This document shows, in pieces, positions 7,483 through 14,688 of a stretch of DNA of 16,379 nucleotides. The position numbers were made by a program, and so were the translations under genes. Numbering within the stretch: the stretch's first letter is position 1; each line of letters begins with the position of its first letter. A model generated the notes under the pieces. It had not been told where the DNA came from. It saw nothing but the letters and a program-made list of their open reading frames with translations, and made no database searches. This DNA comes from CAZDDI01 sp964504195 (lineage in GTDB: Bacteria; Chloroflexota; Anaerolineae; B4-G1; SLSP01): positions 1 through 16,379 of the forward strand of contig CAZDDI010000082.1 of NCBI GenBank assembly GCA_964504195.1, in the 5' to 3' direction.

Positions 7483-7492
7483 TCACCTCCTT
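7483..7492 (-). promoter_or_regulatory. orphan perfect Shine-Dalgarno sequence
   Basis: On the minus strand this reads AAGGAGGTGA, complementary to the usual 16S rRNA 3' end over ten bases. It lies about 75 bases before the binding-protein start, which has its own site, and no start codon follows at a workable distance. In Bacillus, such free-standing sites (STAB-SD) bind ribosomes and protect the mRNA behind them from 5' decay. A similar role for the binding-protein mRNA is a guess. Confidence 0.45.
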
Positions 7493-7505
7493 GTACACTA
7501 AAACG

Positions 7506-8516
7506 CTAAACTAAATGTGCACCACAAGACTCCCGTATCATCAATTGCGTCGGGAGTATCACCCGTTGAGGACCCATATCGGGATGTTCCAATAATTCCA
7601 ACAAAGTTTTGACCGCCATTTCTCCCATCTGGTGGATAGGTTGGCGAATGGTTGTTAATGAAGGCAAGTGCCGCTCCGCAAAGGGTAGATCATCGAAGCC
7701 CACTACAGCGATATCGTCGGGGATACGCAAGCCGGCATCGCGAATGATACGCATAGCCCCTACGGCCATCGCATCGCTGGCTGCGAAAACTGCCTGGGGT
7801 TTACGCGGGAGCAGCCGTTGCATGGCTAATGCTGCGCCATCTTCAGTGAAATCAGCCTCCACAATCAGCTGTGGGTCTACCGTTGCCCCGCGTGAACGTA
7901 AGGCGGTTAGATATCCTTCCTGCCGATCCAGGCCGCTGACGATATTCAATGGCCCTGAAATGTGGGCAATGCGCTGATGCCCGACGCGGAGTAGATGGGT
8001 CACAATGTCCTGTGCGCTTTTGCGGTTGTCAACATCAACGTAGCTGACATTTGTATTGGATAGATGCCGCCCCACCAGCACAAAGGGAAAATTGGCTTCA
8101 AGGAGCGCTTCTACTAGAGGATCATCCAATAACATTGAGGAAACAATCACCCCGGCAACAAAACCATTGTGCAGTACCTGGCGAATGGTACGCCGCTCGT
8201 ATTCCGGCTCTGCCAGCCAAAGCATCACCGAATGATTTTTCGCATTGCAGGCTGAGGAAACGCCGTGGATGAAGATAGGAAAGTAGGGGTCAGTAAAAAG
8301 CGAAGAGATGCCAGTGGGAATGACTAAGCCCAGGATGTTCGTCCGGCTGACTGCCAAACTACGCGCCGCCATGTTGGGCTGGTAGTTTAGGTCTTGCACG
8401 ATCTTCAGGACGCGCTCTCGGGTGACCTCTTTGACATGGGGGTCGTCATTGATGACTCGAGAAACGGTCGAACGGGAAACTCCGCTGAGGCTGGCAATCT
8501 CTTCTAGTGTTGACAT
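7506..8516 (-). CDS. LacI-family transcriptional repressor, CebR-like
   Basis: A 336-residue sugar-responsive DNA-binding protein. The N-terminal helix-turn-helix (about 2-26, LEEIASLSGVSRSTVSRVIN) and hinge region (to about 60, NYQPNMAARSL) match LacI/GalR proteins; the rest is a periplasmic-binding-like sensor domain that would bind the inducing sugar. The start at 8516 aligns with other family members; a longer start at 8549 would put the codon on top of an operator. The ribosome site is weak. It is the first gene of the sugar operon and its leader carries the operators at 8535-8548, 8666-8679 and 8693-8706, so it almost surely represses itself and the importer genes. CebR likeness rests on the operator sequence, not on a protein comparison. 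Confidence 0.93.
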   Translation of the reverse strand: MSTLEEIASLSGVSRSTVSRVINDDPHVKEVTRERVLKIVQDLNYQPNMAARSLAVSRTNILGLVIPTGISSLFTDPYFPIFIHGVSSACNAKNHSVMLWLAEPEYERRTIRQVLHNGFVAGVIVSSMLLDDPLVEALLEANFPFVLVGRHLSNTNVSYVDVDNRKSAQDIVTHLLRVGHQRIAHISGPLNIVSGLDRQEGYLTALRSRGATVDPQLIVEADFTEDGAALAMQRLLPRKPQAVFAASDAMAVGAMRIIRDAGLRIPDDIAVVGFDDLPFAERHLPSLTTIRQPIHQMGEMAVKTLLELLEHPDMGPQRVILPTQLMIRESCGAHLV

Positions 8517-8534
8517 AATTAGTCTTATAAATTT

Positions 8535-8548
8535 TGAGAGCGCTCCCA
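8535..8548. promoter_or_regulatory. CebR-like operator, promoter-distal copy
   Basis: TGAGAGCGCTCCCA is the exact reverse complement of the operator at 8693-8706. It sits 18 bases before the repressor start codon at 8516. A repressor here could block elongation or pair with the other site by looping; the centres are 158 bp apart, close to 15 helical turns. Confidence 0.85.
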
Positions 8549-8665
8549 TGAACGCCGTGCAAAAAACGTATAATGAGGATTTTTTTTCGGGAATGTGCTA
8601 AAAAAAGATCGTTTAACAGAGAGAAATAAGCAGTTTTTTAAGTCGGTAAGATTGTTTACAAGTTA

Positions 8666-8679
8666 CCAAAGCGCTTTGG
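8666..8679. promoter_or_regulatory. perfect LacI-type palindrome, auxiliary site
   Basis: CCAAAGCGCTTTGG is a perfect 14-bp palindrome with the CG centre usual in LacI-family operators. It differs from the two CebR-like sites in its outer bases. Its centre is 27 bp from that of the promoter operator. It may be a weaker site for the same repressor or a site for another LacI-family protein. Confidence 0.55.
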
Positions 8680-8692
8680 GTATTTTTGCCCT

Positions 8693-8706
8693 TGGGAGCG
8701 CTCTCA
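8693..8706. promoter_or_regulatory. CebR-like operator over the transcription start
   Basis: TGGGAGCGCTCTCA matches the known Streptomyces CebR box TGGGAGCGCTCCCA at 13 of 14 positions. It starts five bases past the -10 box of the consensus promoter and covers the predicted start site, the classic place for a repressor to block initiation. Confidence 0.88.
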
Positions 8707-8711
8707 ATTAA

Positions 8712-8740
8712 ATTATACGGGATTTTGGGTTGTTTGTCAA
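8712..8740 (-). promoter_or_regulatory. exact consensus housekeeping promoter of the sugar operon
   Basis: The minus strand reads TTGACA (8740-8735), a 17-base spacer, and TATAAT (8717-8712). Both hexamers and the spacer are ideal for the primary sigma factor. Transcription would start near 8705 and run into the repressor and importer genes. Such a strong promoter fits control by a tight repressor. Confidence 0.92.
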
Positions 8741-8897
8741 GAGGTTTTAGCTGATTTTGGGGACGAATTTTGGTAAAAACGTGATTTTGCGCTTTGTACA
8801 ACATGATTTGAGGTGCTACAATGCTATTTTGGGGATGTTTGATGCCAGAGTGTAGGGCAGAGGTGTAAAAGCAAGGCTTTTGTGGGGCGTGGTAAGT

Positions 8898-8938
8898 AAA
8901 AAGCCCCCTTCTCATGTTTGTGGAGAAAAGAGGGCTTT
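8898..8938 (-). terminator. intrinsic terminator after the ABC exporter operon
   Basis: AAAGCCC at the left and GGGCTTT (8932-8938) at the right pair, with a second block TTCTC (8909-8913) against GAGAA (8924-8928). Read on the minus strand the stem ends in GGGCTTTTTACTT, giving a U-run. It lies about 60 bases past the stop of the last exporter gene and insulates it from the strong promoter at 8712-8740. Confidence 0.82.
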
Positions 8939-9000
8939 AACATACGGGATCTGAAGATTTCCCTGGAGGCCCAGCTGGGTTTGAAATTTTGGGGAATGCG

Positions 9001-10257
9001 CTATTTCCCTCGGATTTCCGCCAGCAATCGGCGCCAAGTGAGACTGGTATCTGAGACCAGCGTATCCGCACGGAAGAAGCGCGCAGAGAGTAACACAAAA
9101 CCATAAGCGGTGAGTGCTAGGAGCACCAGTCCTACGGCGGGCTGCCAGGCCGGAATCGTCGTGGCAGCCGCCATGCGTGTCATCATCGCAACCGGCGCGG
9201 TCAATGGGAAGAGGCTCAACCCGACAGCGATACTGCCGTTGGGTGCTTCCATGAACGGGGTCATCAGAAACAGCGGCACCATGAGCGGCATCAGGGCAAA
9301 AAAGGTGAACTGGCTGCTTTCGCGTGCTGTCGGCGCGAGCGCTCCGATAGCACCCAGCAACGAGGCGTAGAGCAGATAGCCGAACAGCAAGTAGAACATT
9401 CCCCACGCTAGAAAACCCGGTGGTAGGACAATCATGCGCGCGATTTCAAAAACTTGCTTGCCCTGATCCAATGCCAACAGGCTGCCGCCCAGCCACACAC
9501 CCATCTGAAGCAGTGCTACTGCACCTAGCCCAATCAGCTTGCCCAGCATCAACTCGCGCGGGCGTAAGCTGAGCAATAATACTTCCGCTACACGATTCTC
9601 CTTCTCCTTAGAGACGCTGTGCAACATGAATCCACTGCTCATACTCAGGACAATGTAGTAAATCATCAGCGTGGCATACGTTACCAGGAAGGCCGCCGAT
9701 TCATCCTTAGGGCTATCATGCTCACCGGGCGTAGCTGGGAACACTGCTTCGCTGATGACTTGGGGGAGTGGATCTATGAGCAGCGCGGGTGTGGTGGCGA
9801 GCTGACTAAGGTTATAGTCCAACAGCACTTGCATTATATCCACGCCTGTAAACCGGCTCAGTGGACTGTATTGCTGCTCCACCAGAAATACCTGCCCGGT
9901 TTGCAAGTAAGCGGCGGGGATGATGTAATAACGTTCTACAATTCCCGACTCCAGAGCGGTATGTGCAGCCGCTGCATCGGTGTACTGCTGCAAAAGTGTT
10001 TGGGAGACATAAGGCGGTAGCGCTACAATAATCCCAGCTTCATCCACATACCCGATCAAGGCGTGCCCTTCATCGGGAGGCGTTTCTGCGAGTAACTCTT
10101 GATCGCCTGCGTCCGCGAAGAGCCTTTCGGCCATCCATTGTGAGCCGAAACTCAATACAATAATAAAAATCGGTAACAGAAAAGTGGTCAGCCAGAACGA
10201 GCGTTTGCTCAAGACGGTGACGATTTCATGTTTGATGACGACAAAAATAGGTCTCAT
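9001..10257 (-). CDS. ABC-2 type exporter permease, second subunit (NatB-like)
   Basis: A 418-residue membrane protein of the ABC-2 class. One helix lies near the N-terminus (about 22-40), then a large extracytoplasmic domain (about 45-185), then five or six helices to about 395. SVSKEKENRVAEVLLLSLRPREL, shown here in part as KEKENRVAEVLL, is the conserved segment of NatB-type permeases. It is separated by 12 bases from the first permease and has AAGGAG nine bases before its start, which lies next to the upstream stop. Together with that permease and the ATPase it would form a heterodimeric exporter. NatAB of Bacillus exports sodium, but many relatives have unknown cargo, so none is claimed. 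Confidence 0.88.
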   Translation of the reverse strand: MRPIFVVIKHEIVTVLSKRSFWLTTFLLPIFIIVLSFGSQWMAERLFADAGDQELLAETPPDEGHALIGYVDEAGIIVALPPYVSQTLLQQYTDAAAAHTALESGIVERYYIIPAAYLQTGQVFLVEQQYSPLSRFTGVDIMQVLLDYNLSQLATTPALLIDPLPQVISEAVFPATPGEHDSPKDESAAFLVTYATLMIYYIVLSMSSGFMLHSVSKEKENRVAEVLLLSLRPRELMLGKLIGLGAVALLQMGVWLGGSLLALDQGKQVFEIARMIVLPPGFLAWGMFYLLFGYLLYASLLGAIGALAPTARESSQFTFFALMPLMVPLFLMTPFMEAPNGSIAVGLSLFPLTAPVAMMTRMAAATTIPAWQPAVGLVLLALTAYGFVLLSARFFRADTLVSDTSLTWRRLLAEIRGK

Positions 10258-10269
10258 AGCGCGCTCTCC

Positions 10270-11475
10270 TTAACGGGCTCGCAGTGTGGCCACAATTCCT
10301 TTGAGGCTCAGCGCTTGCCCATACTGTAACATTCCCAGGCGGAAGACCCGCGCTGCGAGCCAGATACCAGCCAGAGCAGTAATTACCAGCAAGGTCCAGC
10401 TCAGCGCTAGCTGCCACAGCGGAATTACCGTGAAAGACCAGCGAAAGAGGATGGTGGTGAATGACGTGGTGGGGAAGATGCTTAGCAGCACGATAAAGGG
10501 ATGGTTGGGATTGGCGAAAATAATAGCCAGGAAAAACATGGGGAAAGTAAACAACAGGTTGAGAAGCCCGGAAATTTGTTGCCCTTGTTCAGTCTCGGGA
10601 GCAGCTGCACCCACAGTAGTCATCAGCGAGGCAATGAGGACGTAGGCGGGTAGGAAGTATACGGCGGTTACAGCTAGCAGCGCCCACGGCACCCGCACGG
10701 CCTGCAGTTCCGGGACGAATTGCGCGCCGATAATGATTGCTAGTGTCAAGGTTAATATCCAGAGGAAGAGTTGCGTCAACACGACAGCAATCAAACCCAG
10801 GGATTTACCCCCAATCAGCTCGTTAGCGGTTAATGAGGTCATTAATACTTCCATAGTGCGATTCTCTTTTTCATCAGCTACTGCTTGGAACATATACCCT
10901 CCGGCGGACAGGACTGCAATGAAGAAGAAAATCACGGCCACGAAAGGCACGGCGAAGTCCACTATATTATCACTGCTGGCTTCACGTGCGCCGTCACTGG
11001 AACGTACAGTGAGTTGCGAGCCGTGCAACACCCGCTCCTGATAGGCTTCTGGCAACTGCTGCACCAGATTCGCCCGCATGAAGTACGCGAAGCGTTGGCG
11101 CGCCAGTTGACTGGGCGCTTTATCGGCATAGTACAAGTGTGCCACTGGGGCCTCCAAATAATCGGTGGGAAGCACGTAGTAGGCCTGAATCTCCCCGCTT
11201 TCCAGGGCTGCGCGCGCGCTGGTACCGTCGGGATAGGGGACGAGCAGGAGGCGCGGTTGTTCATCCGCCAGGAGTTGTTGCGCATCCAACTGTAGGATGC
11301 CGCTGCTGTCCACATAGCCGACCGGACGCCGATCCATTGCCGTGAGGGTTACCACAATGGTGATCCCCATGACCAAACAGATCAAAATCGGGATGCCAAT
11401 GGTGGAAATAAGAAACGACTTTTTACCGGCAATCTTGCGGTACTCGTGTCGGGCAACCAACCACAAATTACGCAT
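10270..11475 (-). CDS. ABC-2 type exporter permease, first subunit (NatB-like)
   Basis: A 401-residue integral membrane protein with the same plan as its downstream partner: an N-terminal helix at about 20-45, an extracytoplasmic domain to about 175, and a cluster of helices to about 390. DEKENRTMEVLMTSLTANEL is the NatB-type signature. The start at 11475 was chosen because GAGGAG lies about nine bases upstream and it begins with the family's usual NLWLVARHEY; a start at 11496 would lack a ribosome site. It overlaps the end of the ATPase gene by eight bases, so the two are translationally linked. The paired permeases are clearly diverged from each other, pointing to an old duplication. Confidence 0.88.
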   Translation of the reverse strand: MRNLWLVARHEYRKIAGKKSFLISTIGIPILICLVMGITIVVTLTAMDRRPVGYVDSSGILQLDAQQLLADEQPRLLLVPYPDGTSARAALESGEIQAYYVLPTDYLEAPVAHLYYADKAPSQLARQRFAYFMRANLVQQLPEAYQERVLHGSQLTVRSSDGAREASSDNIVDFAVPFVAVIFFFIAVLSAGGYMFQAVADEKENRTMEVLMTSLTANELIGGKSLGLIAVVLTQLFLWILTLTLAIIIGAQFVPELQAVRVPWALLAVTAVYFLPAYVLIASLMTTVGAAAPETEQGQQISGLLNLLFTFPMFFLAIIFANPNHPFIVLLSIFPTTSFTTILFRWSFTVIPLWQLALSWTLLVITALAGIWLAARVFRLGMLQYGQALSLKGIVATLRAR

Positions 11476-12391
11476 GGGCCAGCTCCTCTGTATCATTACC
11501 CTTCACTACGGCAACGAAAATATCATCCAGCGAAGGTTCCGCGAGCTCGAACCGCTCGATTTTGATGGCCTCGCGGGTTGCCAGTGCGCGAAAGAGCTCT
11601 TGTGGATTCGCGCCCGGCGCGAGCGTCAGATGCCAGCTGCCGTTGTTTTGGCGGGCTTCGAGCACGCCGGGCAGCTCGGTGAAGTCGCCCTGGCCTTGCA
11701 AATTCACCGCATTTCCTGCGAACTCGCGCTTGATGCGATTGACCTCGCCGTAGAGTACCGTGCGTCCGTCATTGATCAACACGATGCGGTTGCATAGCGC
11801 TTCCACCTGGTACATCTGGTGCGTGGACATGAGGATGGTTTTCCCGGCCTGGCGTAGTTCTTCGATGATTTCTTTTACCAAGCGGGTGTTGACTGGATCA
11901 AGGCCGGAGAACGGTTCATCAATTACGATGAGATCGGGGTCGTGCAGCAGCGTAGCAATGATTTGGGCCTTCTGTTGCATGCCTTTACTCAGTTCCTGGA
12001 CTTTCTTGTGCCGGTGTTCATATAGATCGAAGCGGTGCAGCCATGTTTCCAGGCGTTCACGCGCGGAAGTCATATCTAACCCCTTGAGCGTTGCCAGATA
12101 GAGCAATGTGGGTTCTAGTTTGAGGTCTTTGTAGAGTCCACGATCTTCAGGAAGATACCCGATGCGCTGCTTATTGCCTTCGGTCAAAGCGCCTGTACCG
12201 AATAGTGTCGCCGTGCCACTATCCGGCTTGAAGATGTCGAGCATGACCCGGATTGTCGTGGTTTTACCGGCACCGTTTGGGCCGAGCAGCCCAAAAATTT
12301 CACCAGGGTAGACTTCGAACGAGACATCTTGCACAGCTTTAACTTTGCCGAAGCTTTTGACCAAATGTGAGACTTGTACAGTCGGTTCCAT
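11468..12391 (-). CDS. ABC exporter ATPase (NatA-like)
   Basis: A 307-residue cytoplasmic ATPase that powers the two ABC-2 permeases encoded right after it. Walker A is GPNGAGKT (37-44), the signature LSKGMQQK (134-141), Walker B LIVIDEP (154-160), and the switch histidine His191. A C-terminal extension (about 225-300) resembles the accessory domain common on NatA and drug-export ATPases. AAGGAG lies six bases before the start. It is the first gene of its operon. LSKGMQQK and the extension point to the exporter class, so it is not the missing ATPase of the sugar importer, which would have a MalK-like regulatory domain. Confidence 0.93.
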   Translation of the reverse strand: MEPTVQVSHLVKSFGKVKAVQDVSFEVYPGEIFGLLGPNGAGKTTTIRVMLDIFKPDSGTATLFGTGALTEGNKQRIGYLPEDRGLYKDLKLEPTLLYLATLKGLDMTSARERLETWLHRFDLYEHRHKKVQELSKGMQQKAQIIATLLHDPDLIVIDEPFSGLDPVNTRLVKEIIEELRQAGKTILMSTHQMYQVEALCNRIVLINDGRTVLYGEVNRIKREFAGNAVNLQGQGDFTELPGVLEARQNNGSWHLTLAPGANPQELFRALATREAIKIERFELAEPSLDDIFVAVVKGNDTEELAHA

Positions 12392-12496
12392 GTGCTACTC
12401 CTTGCTGGCTATACTCTGCGGTGGGCTGAATTTGGACTTTTTATTACGCTCAACTAGGTTTACCCGAAAGTTGCTACCTGTCCGTTAGAATGCTGA

Positions 12497-12578
12497 TAGG
12501 ACACGGATTTACACGGATTTTACGGATAGGAATCAGAAAAAAGAAAAAATCCGTGCGATCTGTAAAATCCGTGTCCTA
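12497..12578. repeat. palindromic repeat with CGGATTT units
   Basis: TAGGACACGGATTT (12497-12510) pairs perfectly with AAATCCGTGTCCTA (12565-12578). Further in, a second CACGGAT unit and ACGGAT on the left can pair with ATCCGTG (12549-12555) on the right. The loop is A-rich. It has the form of a dispersed palindromic element; no target duplication was found. Confidence 0.65.
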
Positions 12579-12742
12579 AATTTCTGAATCAACCCTAGTA
12601 ACTATTGAAATTATGTTTGTTAAAAAGTCCAAAACCTACCCGTATGCAGTTCATCGTCGCGTGATGTTCTTTAAGACACTTTGCTATTCTACAAGCAATC
12701 TGACAAAAGGACAAGGCATGGGGCGGAACGGAACTGAATACG

Positions 12743-12774
12743 CAAAACTCCCCACTTGATGGTGGGGAGTTTTG
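12743..12774. terminator. intrinsic terminator, able to work both ways
   Basis: CAAAACTCCCCAC (12743-12755) and GTGGGGAGTTTTG (12762-12774) form a perfect 13-bp stem with a six-base loop. T-runs lie at both ends of the stem. It is 29 bases past the stop of the membrane-protein gene on the minus strand, which it most likely ends. Confidence 0.85.
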
Positions 12775-12803
12775 TTAATGGCTAATTCTTGATTGTTAGT
12801 ACA

Positions 12804-13373
12804 CTAAGACCAAAGTTTACCCTGAATCAGGTTGAGGCTCACCAGCAGGACACCGCACCCACAGAGCAGCATGGGGACTTGCGGCTGGGTATAAATCCAT
12901 TCCCCAATAAACGCCGCCAGGAACGAGAAGACTAGCAGGGAAGCTCCCATGATGGTGGTGGAAATCAGTAATAACCAACGTTGTCGTTGTCCCATAAGAT
13001 AGACCATATACATGCTTAGACTTAGGCCCATCGGAGCGAGCGGCCAGCGGAATTGCCAGGTATTCCACGCATTTGCTGAGTTGAGCGTGAAGGCTAATCC
13101 GGCACTTGTTAGGAGTACTACTGCTGGGACTACTAACCACACGAGATGGCAGCGGCCTGTATTTAGATTGCCGCAAATTGGAACTATAAAACCGGCAGCG
13201 AGAAGAACAAACACCAACGGCAAGAACTGTAACATTTGCAAACCGATGGTTCCCTGAGCAGCCATCATGCCGATGAGGTGCGTTAAAGCGAGAAAAAGAA
13301 TCGCTACGAAAAACGATAACAGCCCGATGGCAAATTCTGGACTCTCTTGTGAAACCACCATAGATTTTTGCAT
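12804..13373 (-). CDS. unknown six-helix membrane protein
   Basis: The product of 189 residues was not recognised. It shows six hydrophobic segments of about 18-25 residues with short loops and almost no soluble part, so it is an integral membrane protein; both ends would face the same side. One loop has PICGNLNTGRCH with two Cys, and another Cys pair is in the last helix (LLCGCG). The start at 13373 was chosen because AAAGGA lies ten bases upstream; a start at 13394 has no ribosome site and would leave only about ten leader bases from the promoter at 13412-13440. It stands alone between its own promoter and a terminator. Function is unknown. Confidence 0.75.
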   Translation of the reverse strand: MQKSMVVSQESPEFAIGLLSFFVAILFLALTHLIGMMAAQGTIGLQMLQFLPLVFVLLAAGFIVPICGNLNTGRCHLVWLVVPAVVLLTSAGLAFTLNSANAWNTWQFRWPLAPMGLSLSMYMVYLMGQRQRWLLLISTTIMGASLLVFSFLAAFIGEWIYTQPQVPMLLCGCGVLLVSLNLIQGKLWS

Positions 13374-13411
13374 GTTTAACCGTTCCTTTTCCATAACATT
13401 ATTGTACTCTA

Positions 13412-13440
13412 ATTATCACTCAAGCATTCATTCAAATCAA
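13412..13440 (-). promoter_or_regulatory. promoter of the six-helix membrane protein gene
   Basis: The minus strand reads TTGATT (13440-13435), 17 bases, then GATAAT (13417-13412). The boxes match the housekeeping consensus at most positions and the spacing is ideal. Transcription would start near 13405, some 30 bases before the chosen ATG. Confidence 0.65.
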
Positions 13441-13834
13441 TAGGAAAGGAGTACTACTTTTGGGTTAAACTGTAAAATTCGACGTTACCAGAGCGATTAT
13501 ATAACGATATACTAGGTTTTACGGTTATAATCTTGGTTAAAACTCTAACCTATCGCTTCGGAGTAAGGTTTTGCAACCATACTGATCCAGGCGTAATGTA
13601 CTTGCTGCGTACTCCGCAATGTCTGAACGGAGCCAGACGCGCGTAAACCGTCTCGCGCTTATCCACGCGCGTTTGTGGTGTCACATCGCCAGGCGCATAG
13701 CGCCAGTCGCAAGATTGGCATGCGTGATTTGTACCACGTTTGAGGTTTCCGCATTGTGGTTATAGTTTATATCGGCTGCCCAGCAATCGCGCGATGGGTG
13801 TGCATTGCTATCCTCAGTATTTATACTATACTTA
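13441..13834. other. intergenic stretch before the folate operon
   Basis: About 400 bases between divergent genes. It is A/T-rich at both ends and G/C-rich in the middle. Short inverted repeats are visible: GTTTTA with TAAAAC (13516-13521, 13538-13543), CGGAGTA with TACTCCG (13559-13565, 13610-13616) enclosing GGTT with AACC (13567-13578), and GGCGC with GCGCC (13692-13704). ACGCGCGT occurs twice near 13640 and 13665. These could belong to a structured leader or small RNA, but no known family was recognised. Confidence 0.4.
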
Positions 13835-13840
13835 TATAAT
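13835..13840 (+). promoter_or_regulatory. -10 box of the folate operon promoter
   Basis: TATAAT lies in a very A/T-rich stretch 21 bases before the ATG at 13861. No good -35 box is found 16-18 bases upstream, so the promoter may need an activator or another sigma factor. A second candidate, TATACT, is at 13822-13827. If start sites follow the usual rule the leader is very short. Confidence 0.45.
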
Positions 13841-13860
13841 AAAATGACGTGGAGGGGTAC

Positions 13861-14592
13861 ATGATGAATCTCAATGGAAGAACTGCGCTTATCACCGGTG
13901 GAGCGGTACGGCTGGGCCGCGCATTGACGTTGGCGCTGGTCGCACAGGGCGTCCGCGTGGCCGTGCATTACGGCTCGTCCGCTGGGGCGGCCACGGCGCT
14001 GGAGCAAGAGATCGCCGCCAGCGGCGGGATTGCCGCCGCGTTCCAGGCTGATCTCAACCAGCACCACGCCGCGTCTACGCTCTTTGCACAGGTTATGGCG
14101 CACTTCGGGCAGGTGGACATGCTGATCAACAATGCCGCCATCTTCGAGCACGGCAACTGGGATGACACGACCGAGGAGAATTGGGACCGCCACTTCGCCA
14201 TCAACCTCAAGTCCCCGTTCTTCTTGAGCCAGGCGTTCGCTATGCAGGTGGGCCGTCAGCGGCGCGGGCACATCATCAACATCGCCGATTGGCGCGGCGC
14301 GCGCCCTGGCACCGGTCACGTCGCCTACACGCTGACCAAAGCGGGCCTCATCGCCATGACCCACAGCCTGGCTCTGGCATTGGCCCCCAACATCCAGGTG
14401 AACGCCATCGCGCCGGGGCTGATTCTGCCGCCACCGGGCCACGATCAAGCCTATCTGGAGCGCAAAGCCGCGCAGATTCCTGCGCAGCGGATCGGCTCAC
14501 CGGAAGAAATCGCCCACGCGCTGCTCTTCCTGCTACGGTCGGATTTCGTCACCGGCGAGGTGGTGTATGTCACCGGCGGGGAGCATCTATAA
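13861..14592 (+). CDS. pteridine-reductase-like short-chain dehydrogenase
   Basis: A 243-residue NADPH-type SDR and the first gene of a pterin/folate operon. The nucleotide-binding loop is TGGAVRLG (12-19), close to the TGxxxRLG of PTR1. NNAA is at 90-93. The active site is Asp143, Tyr156, Lys160: Asp replaces the usual SDR Ser, at the same 13-residue spacing from Tyr as in PTR1 (Asp181, Tyr194) and as in FolM. With folB, folK and folE behind it, reduction of dihydropterin, dihydromonapterin or dihydrofolate is likely, perhaps as a stand-in for DHFR. GGAGG (13851-13855) serves ATG 13861 or ATG 13864; a GTG at 13849 would overlap that site. A gap of 96 bases with a repeat precedes folB. Plain SDR function on another carbonyl cannot be excluded. 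Confidence 0.85.
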   Translation: MMNLNGRTALITGGAVRLGRALTLALVAQGVRVAVHYGSSAGAATALEQEIAASGGIAAAFQADLNQHHAASTLFAQVMAHFGQVDMLINNAAIFEHGNWDDTTEENWDRHFAINLKSPFFLSQAFAMQVGRQRRGHIINIADWRGARPGTGHVAYTLTKAGLIAMTHSLALALAPNIQVNAIAPGLILPPPGHDQAYLERKAAQIPAQRIGSPEEIAHALLFLLRSDFVTGEVVYVTGGEHL

Positions 14593-14611
14593 TTGGGGGA
14601 TGGGCTATAAT

Positions 14612-14664
14612 GTAACGTAAGCCTCCGGCTTGCGCTTGTGCCACAAGCCAGGGGCTTGTGTTAC
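14612..14664. repeat. small palindromic repeat with GTAAC ends
   Basis: The ends GTAACGTAAGCC (14612-14623) and GGCTTGTGTTAC (14653-14664) are inverted repeats matching at 10 of 12 positions. Inside, AAGCC and GGCTT (14619-14632) and CACAAGCC with GGCTTGTG form further stems. The form is that of a 53-bp dispersed element placed between the SDR and folB genes. Flanks GCTATAAT and GAGACTAT are not a target duplication. Confidence 0.6.
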
Positions 14665-14688
14665 GAGACTATTTTCAAAGAAGGTTCT

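Larger units (their letters stand above)
8517..8707 (-). other. long leader of the sugar operon
   Basis: From the predicted start near 8705 to the codon at 8516 the transcript has about 190 untranslated bases. It holds three GCGC-centred palindromes and several A/T runs (for example 8579-8587 and 8600-8606). No gene is seen; an open reading frame crossing 8613-8915 on the minus strand has no ribosome site and would span the promoter. No riboswitch was recognised. Confidence 0.6.
12392..12803. other. 412-bp gap without a gene
   Basis: The gap separates the exporter ATPase from the membrane-protein gene. It holds a palindromic repeat at 12497-12578 and a terminator at 12743-12774. The promoter of the exporter operon should lie in 12392-12490, but no box pair is convincing. 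A 12-codon frame from 12719 on the plus strand runs into the terminator and is not called as a gene. Confidence 0.6.

Noticed and set aside
8569..8574. TATAAT on the plus strand
   Set aside because: No -35 box at 16-18 bases upstream and no plus-strand gene downstream.
8613..8915. 100-codon minus-strand frame in the repressor leader
   Set aside because: It would span the consensus promoter and operators, starts inside the terminator hairpin, and has no ribosome site.
9343..9350. GAGCGCTC core inside an exporter permease gene
   Set aside because: Only the 8-bp core matches; the outer bases of the 14-bp box are absent.
11468..12391. ATPase as partner of the sugar importer
   Set aside because: It has exporter-class features, lacks a MalK-type regulatory domain, and is translationally linked to ABC-2 permeases.
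12719..12757. 12-codon plus-strand frame with AAGGC before ATG
   Set aside because: It ends in the terminator stem and has no promoter or conserved character.
13681..14448. 255-codon minus-strand frame over the SDR gene
   Set aside because: The plus-strand SDR motifs are intact and the antisense product resembles no family.
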